64,000 nucleotides of DNA from CAYLLN01 sp033762315 (GTDB taxonomy: Bacteria > Planctomycetota > Planctomycetia > Pirellulales > Pirellulaceae), in the NCBI GenBank assembly GCA_033762315.1, contig JANRLS010000079.1:1-64000 (forward strand). Reading direction: 5' to 3'. This document shows positions 58,858 to 64,000 of this stretch, one piece after another (positions within the stretch are counted from its first letter, which is position 1; the number at the start of each line of letters is the position of its first letter). The notes beneath the pieces are model-generated. The model saw only the letters and a list, made by a program, of their open reading frames with translations, did no database searches and had not been told where the DNA came from. A program made the position numbers and the translations under genes.

Positions 58858-59261
58858 CAGCCTGTTGAACAACGCCCTTTTTTGACTAAGGCGAAGGAGT
58901 GCAACGCGGTGATTGGATGTGGGCTGGAGAGGCGCTGGGGAGAGGTGGGAGGCTTCAGGAGCGCGAGCGTGGCAAGGTAGATAGCGGCGGCAAGGTCGAG
59001 AAGCGACAATAGCCCGCGCGGGGTGCCGATGCCGAACAGGCGGCGCATGAGGCAGCCTGGTAGGTTATGCTTCAGCATAACATCCTAAATAACTATTAAA
59101 AATGTTGTGCTGAAGCACAACCTACATGGCTGATGGTTCCCATCAGCCGCGACCGCTGATACGCTAGGGGCGCTGTCGCGCGGCTTGCCGGCGGCGGGAA
59201 TGGGGCGCGATGCCGGTGGGGGCGTCGGCCAATCTGCAACTTTATCGGTCAGGAATCTTCC
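58858..59261. other. 404-bp gene-free region with palindromic element
   Basis: No convincing gene is present. A minus-strand frame of 74 codons (58854-59078) has no family resemblance. The centre holds a double-hairpin element, annotated separately; the right part is GC-rich and leads to the esterase gene, with no clear promoter. Confidence 0.5.
59061..59124. repeat. 64-bp double-hairpin inverted-repeat element
   Basis: Two hairpins, GTTATGCT-tc-AGCATAAC (59064-59081) and GTTGTGCT-ga-AGCACAAC (59104-59121), are mirror copies of each other. The outer ends TAGGTT and AACCTA make the whole element an inverted repeat. The two stems differ only by an A-T to G-C change that keeps the pair, so selection or recent derivation from a hairpin is likely. 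It resembles a miniature inverted-repeat or REP-type element. Confidence 0.7.
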
Positions 59262-60287
59262 ATGCGTTCAATTCGTCACTTTGCCGTTCAATACTGTGCC
59301 GCGGCTATCGCACTGCTCGGCTGCCTCGGTTTTGTTTTTGTCTCCAGCGCTTTGGCGCAGCCGGCAGCACCGCAGCGGCCGAAGCTCCGCCCGGGCTTTA
59401 CCGCCGAATACGACGTGAAATACGTCCCCGACGGAGACGCGGCCCAGGCGCTCGATATCTACTTCCCCGATAAGCTCGGCGATAAGCCCCTCCCTCTGCT
59501 CATTTGGATTCACGGCGGCGGCTGGAGCGGCGGCAGCAAGACGGGGATGCCGTATCTGTATCAACTGGGGCGGGGGTATGTCGTCGCCAGCCTCGAGTAT
59601 CGCTTCAGCCAGAAGGCGGTGTTTCCCGCCCAGATTCAAGATTGCCAGGCGGCGATCCGCTTTTTGCGGGCCAATAGCAAGAAATACGGGATCGATCCGG
59701 AGCGCGTCGGCGTCGGCGGAGGCTCGGCCGGCGGGCATCTGGCGGCCCTCGTCGGCACCAGCGGCGGCAAGAAGGCGTTTCCCCCCATCGGTGGCAACGA
59801 GGATCAGTCGGATCGCGTCCAGGCCGTTTGCGATATCTACGGCCCGACCAACTTTTGGACCGTGGTGAAGCAGGCCGACGAAGACAAGAACGTCAAGAAC
59901 ATCTTCCAGTGGAATAGCGGCGACCCCTATTCGCGGCTGATCGGCGCCAAGCTCGGCGAAGACAAAGAGAAATGCGATGCCGTCAGCCCGGTGCATTATG
60001 TCAGCAAAGACAACCCGCCGTTTCTTATCCTGCACGGAGATCGGGACGCCCTCGTCCCTTATGCCCAAAGCGAGGAATTGCGCGACCTGCTGGCCAAGGC
60101 GGGGGTCGAAGTCACCTTGCAAAAGCTGCCTGGCGCGGGTCACGGCGGCCCGGCCTTTGGCCTGCCCGCCATTGCTCGGCTGACGACTGCCTTTTTCGAT
60201 AAGCATCTGAAAGGTGTCGAGGCGAAGATCGAAGCCCTGCCCGAGAGCGAAGTGACCGTTCCGCCCCCGGCCAACTCGCCGAAGTAA
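59262..60287 (+). CDS. secreted alpha/beta hydrolase (acetyl esterase/lipase-like)
   Basis: This 341-residue exported protein has a signal peptide (about 1-33, ending SSALAQ). The alpha/beta hydrolase domain of the BD-FAE/HSL-like group has the oxyanion motif HGGGWSGG, the nucleophile GGGSAGGHLA (Ser in GxSAGG), the acid in HGDRDALVP and the His in LPGAGHGGPAFG. Such enzymes remove acetyl or feruloyl groups from polysaccharides or act on short esters; the substrate is open. It stands alone on the plus strand, upstream of the YebC-type gene. Confidence 0.92.
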   Translation: MRSIRHFAVQYCAAAIALLGCLGFVFVSSALAQPAAPQRPKLRPGFTAEYDVKYVPDGDAAQALDIYFPDKLGDKPLPLLIWIHGGGWSGGSKTGMPYLYQLGRGYVVASLEYRFSQKAVFPAQIQDCQAAIRFLRANSKKYGIDPERVGVGGGSAGGHLAALVGTSGGKKAFPPIGGNEDQSDRVQAVCDIYGPTNFWTVVKQADEDKNVKNIFQWNSGDPYSRLIGAKLGEDKEKCDAVSPVHYVSKDNPPFLILHGDRDALVPYAQSEELRDLLAKAGVEVTLQKLPGAGHGGPAFGLPAIARLTTAFFDKHLKGVEAKIEALPESEVTVPPPANSPK

Positions 60288-60403
60288 CAAGGGGACGTTC
60301 CGTGGCCTTCCGTCGTTTAACGGCAAGCCGAAGGCGACCGCGTTGATCCTTCCGCCCGAGACCAGCTCCGCACCGCAAGTTCAATCGCCGATAGGAAGAT
60401 GAC

Positions 60404-61126
60404 ATGGGACGCAGTTTCGAGAATCGCAAGAAGTCGATCTTCAAGACGGCCGCGCAGAATTCCAAGGTTTATTCCAAGTATGGCAAGCAGCTCTACGTGC
60501 TGGCCAAGAACGGCGTTCCCGATCCGGACGCCAACCCGGCCCTGCGGAGCCTGATCGAAAAGGCGAAGCGCGACCAGGTGCCGGCGCATGTGATTGATAA
60601 GGCGATTGAAAAGGCTCGCGGCGCGGGGGGGGAGAATTTCGAGCCGGCTCGCTACGAAGGCTTTGGCCCCGGCGGTTCGATGGTGATTGTCGATTGCCTG
60701 ACCGACAACAAGCAGCGGACCATTTCCGAGGTCCGCAATTGCTTCACCAAGACGAACTCCAAGCTGGGAGCGACCGGGTCCGTTTCGCTCTGGTTCGATC
60801 ACCTCGCGGTGCTGTCGTTCAAGGGAGACAACGAAGAGGCGGTGCTCGAAGCCCTGATGGCCGCGGACGTGAATGTCGAGGAGATCGAGAACAAAAACGG
60901 GACGCTGACGATCTTTGCTCCCCCCGGCGAGTTTTTCAAAGCCAAAACGGCCCTGTTGCAGGCGTTTCCCAAGACCGAGCTGGAAGTGCAGGAAATCACC
61001 TTCCTGCCGCAAACCCTCAAGCCGATCAGTGCTGAAGACCTGCCGATGTTTCAGAAGTTTCTCGACATGCTCAGCGACTGCGACGACGTGCAAGAGGTCT
61101 ATCACAACGCCGACGTGGCGGGGTAA
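60404..61126 (+). CDS. YebC/PmpR family DNA-binding regulator (YeeN-like)
   Basis: This 240-residue protein belongs to the YebC family of transcriptional regulators. The start MGRSFENRKKSIFKTAAQNS and the blocks YGKQLYVLAKNGVPDPDANP, QVPAHVIDKAIEKARG and YEGFGPGGSMVIVDCLTDN are diagnostic; the Arg-Ser-Phe opening is closer to the YeeN subtype than to classical YebC (MAGHSKW). The acidic C-terminal domain ends with LDMLSDCDDVQEVYHN. Regulation of translation of proline-rich stretches has also been proposed for the family. AGGAAG precedes the ATG. Confidence 0.95.
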   Translation: MGRSFENRKKSIFKTAAQNSKVYSKYGKQLYVLAKNGVPDPDANPALRSLIEKAKRDQVPAHVIDKAIEKARGAGGENFEPARYEGFGPGGSMVIVDCLTDNKQRTISEVRNCFTKTNSKLGATGSVSLWFDHLAVLSFKGDNEEAVLEALMAADVNVEEIENKNGTLTIFAPPGEFFKAKTALLQAFPKTELEVQEITFLPQTLKPISAEDLPMFQKFLDMLSDCDDVQEVYHNADVAG

Positions 61127-61580
61127 GGCTTTCGCGCTCGCCTTGGTCTCGCGTCACTTGAATCGACTGGCGATTCGTTTGGCGAGAAGGGCGGAGAGGG
61201 CGATGAGCGGGAGCGTGTAGCAGGTAGCCCGGCTGGGTTGCAAGCTGGGCGAGGGGGAGGCATGATGGCGGCCGGCGTCGGCGAGCGGCTGCGACCAGAC
61301 GGGCGATCGCGGCGAGGTCGAGCGTCGCGCCGGCGACGCCGGGGCCTCTGGCTGGACCAGTTTGCCGGCCAACTGCCCCACCCGCGAAACGCTCGATCAT
61401 CGAGGTTGGTGCCGCTTCGACGTAGGTCCAAAAGTTCCCCTTGGGCAACCTCGGTTGCCGTCGGAAAATCCACTCCGGCTCTGCACTGGTGACGCGCCAG
61501 CGCCACACTTTTCCGCCCGCTAACGGCGCCACCCGGCCGCGAAACGCTGGGTGGTCGCATTTCAGATTCCCATCAACGCC
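61127..61580. other. 454-bp gene-free region, possible decayed minus-strand gene
   Basis: No intact gene was found. Minus-strand frames contain protein-like pieces in more than one frame: WRWRVTSAEPEWIFRRQP and FWTYVEAAPTSMIERFAG in one, and a hydrophobic, basic-ended tail (LPLIALSALLAKRIASRFK) in another, as if a small membrane protein gene had been broken by frameshifts. The evidence is weak and based on reading only. Confidence 0.3.
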
Positions 61581-62357
61581 ATGTATGACGAGCCAACCGT
61601 CGGCCAAGTTGTGGGGGGAATGGCAATCCTGTTGGGGCTGCTCGCACTTCTCTTCGCCAGCCTTGGTTACGTCTTTCTTCGCAAGCGGCCGATGGCCCCA
61701 GCGTCCCACTCGCCCCGTTCCAATCAGGAGGTCCCCTCGCGGACTCGCCAATCGATCCAGGAGTTCTCGATCCGGCCTTCCCAACCGGAGCGGCCTGAAG
61801 GTCCGCCCTGGATTTTTGAGGCCAATGGTGAACTTGCTTCCCCCGCCTACGGCTTCACGATGCGCAGCGAACCGCGGAGGGTGGAATCGCCTGAGCGGAG
61901 CGACGGCCACCAGATTCAGCTCTATCGCAAGACCTATCTTTTTAGCCGTCCGATCGCGGGAATTCTCAGCGTCGAGTCATTCGGAGAGGGCTATGTATCA
62001 CCCGGCCTCGCGCAACGGAGCCCTGACGGACAATTCCTGCTGATCGTGGATGGACGGAATGTCTGGTTGTTCGATCTCGCATGCAATCGCTACCTCCACG
62101 AGACCATCAACGCGGAGAAGCACTACTTCTCCACGCTGAGCCACGAACCTTGCCGCGGTCGAACAGTCAGCTATACCTACAGCGATTATGCTGATCGCCA
62201 ACCACGGACGGTGTCGATTGAAATCGGAGCGGACGGCGAACTCGAAATGCCGCATGAATGGATTGTGGCCCACCAATCCAAGGGCGGTGACCATTTGGGG
62301 ACGCCAACTCACCCCAATAACACGTCAGGTCGAGCTGGGGGAGAAGCTGATTGCTGA
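61581..62357 (+). CDS. single-TM protein of unknown function, possibly frameshifted at its 3' end
   Basis: This 258-residue protein has one N-terminal membrane segment (about 8-31; MAILLGLLALLFASLGYVFL), a Pro/Arg/Ser-rich linker, and a C-terminal beta-rich domain (QIQLYRKTYLFSRPIAGILS, PDGQFLLIVDGRNVWLFDL) that could be a propeller blade. ATG 61581 fits the TM start. The last 30 or so codons change composition, while another frame continues with good coding character to TGA near 62496, so a frameshift near 62310-62330 is possible. Confidence 0.6.
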   Translation: MYDEPTVGQVVGGMAILLGLLALLFASLGYVFLRKRPMAPASHSPRSNQEVPSRTRQSIQEFSIRPSQPERPEGPPWIFEANGELASPAYGFTMRSEPRRVESPERSDGHQIQLYRKTYLFSRPIAGILSVESFGEGYVSPGLAQRSPDGQFLLIVDGRNVWLFDLACNRYLHETINAEKHYFSTLSHEPCRGRTVSYTYSDYADRQPRTVSIEIGADGELEMPHEWIVAHQSKGGDHLGTPTHPNNTSGRAGGEADC

Positions 62358-62888
62358 TTTTGCGCCAATGATCGCTGGCGAATTGCCGGATGACGCCACC
62401 CGCGACCTGGGGACGGCGACCACTTGCTCAGCAGAGGGTTCGCGGCGGCGGATTGCTGACGAAAGTACGACGCCTGGCCCCGACTTTCTGAAGTGAAAAC
62501 ACTTGCCCCAAATGGTGGACATGAGTATAATTCACGCTGGGAGAGGAGCGACCCGAGCGGGGTTGGATTGAGGGAGGAGAATTGTGAAGAGCGCTTATCG
62601 CGCGGGAGGCGGGCTTATGGCGGCCATGCGAATGCAAGTGGTTTTTGTGAAAGGAGTTGCGGCGACGGAGCGAGGCCCAAAAATGGTTGCGCAAACGAGC
62701 CGAAATAACTAATTGAGGAGTGGCCCCCAGTCAGATCAACAACGACTGATGGATGTTGCCGTCGTGCCGGAAAGAGTCCATCGCCCTGTCCACCAGGTTT
62801 GCCACCGCCCGCGAGACGGCGACAGAGTCTCCCCTCGCGAACGGCGGTGGATGTCACGGAAACTCGAAACACGAGACCAACCCGCGCG
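62358..62888. other. 531-bp gap before the methyltransferase gene
   Basis: The first part (to 62496) may be the frameshifted tail of the preceding gene. The rest is AT-richer than its surroundings and shows fragmentary frames on both strands, none with a recognisable domain, which could be relics of a mobile element. No terminal repeats or transposase motifs were seen. The methyltransferase promoter should lie near its right end. Confidence 0.35.
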
Positions 62889-63902
62889 ATGACGTTGCCA
62901 ATCACGAGCGTTGTGCCGGCCCCGGACGAAGTTGCGCGGATCGTGCGCGCGGCGGGAGAGCACCTCGCCCGGCGACTGGCACCCTTGGCCGCGGCAGCGG
63001 ATGCCGGGGCGCTGGGCGAAGAGGACTATCCGGCAGTGGCCGCGGCGATCGATGAGTCACTCGGCGCGCTGCGAACGACGAACCTCTGGGGGCCCGCCAA
63101 CCGCCTGCCGTCGTCCGCGCTGTGGAGTCTCGTCGGGCCACTGCTGGAGCGCAGCCTGCTCATCAGCCGGGCAAGGCACAAGCCGCGCGGCTATGCGGGA
63201 GATTACGAAATGCTGGCCTGGATTCACGAACAGCGCCGCGGCGACGACCCGCTCGGCCAGCTGCTCGACCGCTATTTTCAGGAGCAGGCCGCGCCGGTCG
63301 CCGTGCGCAACCGCATGGCGATGATGGCCGGCTGGATTCGCGAGGCCGCGCTAGCCGCGGCCGGCCCGCTCAAAATCGCGATGGTCGGTTCGGCTTTTGG
63401 ATGGGAAATTAAGGACGCGCTGGCGTCGCTCGCGGAATCGGTTCGCGAGCGGATCACGGTGACGCTGCTGGATCTCGATCCCGCCGCGCTCGAATTCGCC
63501 CGCCGCGAGCTGGCTCCGCTCTTGCCCGCCGAGCGGCTCCTCACGGCGGCCGAGAATCTGTTTCGGCTGCCTGATCGTCCGCGCGCGGCGGCCCGGCTCG
63601 ACGGGATCGATTGGCTGTTTTGCCCCGGCCTGTTTGATTATCTCGACGACGAGCAGGCCAGCGCGATGCTCGGCCTCTTTTGGCGGGGGCTGGCTCCGCG
63701 CGGCCGGCTCTGCGTGTTTCAGTTCGCGCCGCAAAACCCGACGCGAGCCTCTATGGAGTGGCTCGGCAATTGGTATTTGCTCTACCGGACGGCCGCCGAC
63801 CTTGGGCAATTGGCGGCCACGGCGGGAATTCCCCAGTCGGCCATCGCCACTGGGGCCGAGCCGCTGGGGGTCGATTTGTATCTAACTGCCGGCCGTGATT
63901 GA
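62889..63902 (+). CDS. class I SAM-dependent methyltransferase-like protein
   Basis: This 337-residue protein has a helical N-terminal domain (about 1-145) and a Rossmann-type methyltransferase domain (about 150-330). The SAM-binding strand and loop is LKIAMVGSAFGWEIKDAL (GxxxG form), followed by an acidic strand end (VTLLDLDPAALEFARREL) and WLFCPGLFDYLDDEQA. Similar proteins occur next to Crp-type regulators or chemotaxis genes in other bacteria. The methyl acceptor is unknown. I chose ATG 62889 (MTLPITSVVPAPDE), as the 30 residues upstream are Arg-rich and unsupported. Confidence 0.88.
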   Translation: MTLPITSVVPAPDEVARIVRAAGEHLARRLAPLAAAADAGALGEEDYPAVAAAIDESLGALRTTNLWGPANRLPSSALWSLVGPLLERSLLISRARHKPRGYAGDYEMLAWIHEQRRGDDPLGQLLDRYFQEQAAPVAVRNRMAMMAGWIREAALAAAGPLKIAMVGSAFGWEIKDALASLAESVRERITVTLLDLDPAALEFARRELAPLLPAERLLTAAENLFRLPDRPRAAARLDGIDWLFCPGLFDYLDDEQASAMLGLFWRGLAPRGRLCVFQFAPQNPTRASMEWLGNWYLLYRTAADLGQLAATAGIPQSAIATGAEPLGVDLYLTAGRD

Positions 63903-64000
63903 ACTTGCGTCGCTCTCGCGGCCGGTCACGCCGTGGTAACAAGCGAAACGATTGCGCGGCCGCGTCCGTCTTACCACTATGGAAAAGCCCGCTCGCGGCA

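Noticed and set aside
58854..59078. 74-codon minus-strand open frame after the cassette-like gene
   Set aside because: Runs through repeats, lacks any family signal and has an implausible composition; possibly a mobile-element relic but not provable here.

Overview
The window looks like a chromosomal segment of a high-GC planctomycete, most likely of the Pirellulales. The evidence is the gene content: three DUF1501 proteins with Tat-type leaders, DUF1549/DUF1553 and WD40-cytochrome c partners, a large PVC-type CxxCH heme protein with a beta-propeller and HEAT repeats, a BBP7-type beta-barrel protein, and a giant TPR-CHAT protein. This is inference from families; no rRNA or other phylogenetic marker is present. 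I found no CRISPR array, rRNA, tRNA, or intact insertion sequence or prophage.

Layout. 1-3 kb: the end of an unknown gene, then a minus-strand operon of RRM RNA-binding protein, fatty acid desaturase and UbiA prenyltransferase. 3-8 kb: pyruvate dehydrogenase E1 (aceE) and E2 (aceF) with a retropepsin-like gene between them. 8-13 kb: a 1585-residue TPR-CHAT protein with its own promoter, followed by a 0.9 kb repeat-bearing gap. 13-19 kb: Gfo/Idh oxidoreductase, a membrane protein, coaD, a membrane-anchored glycerophosphodiesterase, a His-rich lipoprotein and a small membrane protein. 19-27 kb: the giant CxxCH protein, divergent from an ECF sigma / putative anti-sigma / degenerate HtrA-PDZ operon, then a HEAT-repeat membrane protein. 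27-31 kb: lipoate ligase, apt, M24 peptidase and a DUF1501 protein. 31-38 kb: a minus-strand DUF1549/1553 - DUF1501 - WD40/cytochrome c locus, with an AF2212-like/PIN toxin-antitoxin pair between its first two members. 38-46 kb: secreted proteins, a radical SAM protein, an FHA protein, the BBP7 protein, a Gly-rich secreted protein and an esterase. 46-54 kb: Ldh-family dehydrogenase, DUF1501, a lipoprotein hydrolase, a tandem-GGDEF protein and a CsgG/TPR lipoprotein. 53-56.5 kb: a compact six-gene operon of small membrane proteins (CsbD, DUF883-like, holin-like) downstream of a Crp/Fnr regulator. 56.5-64 kb: EamA transporter, small proteins, an esterase, a YebC-type regulator, a membrane protein and a methyltransferase.

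How the genes fit together. aceE/aceF and the lipoate ligase belong to lipoylated pyruvate dehydrogenase metabolism; E3 and the E2 partner genes are otherwise absent. The RRM-desaturase-UbiA operon suggests cold or membrane adaptation. The sigma/anti-sigma/PDZ operon and the CsbD operon look like envelope stress responses. The DUF1501/DUF1553/cytochrome genes form the extracytoplasmic module typical of planctomycetes, whose function is still poorly defined.

The least explained items are: (i) a CHAT domain with a PDZ domain inserted between its catalytic His and Cys; (ii) a non-coding module of paired TTTCCA/TGGAAA inverted repeats present in two distant intergenic gaps; (iii) a GGDEF-GGDEF protein whose catalytic motif and RxxD inhibitory motif lie in different copies; and (iv) several small palindromic intergenic elements, one with compensating base changes in its stems.
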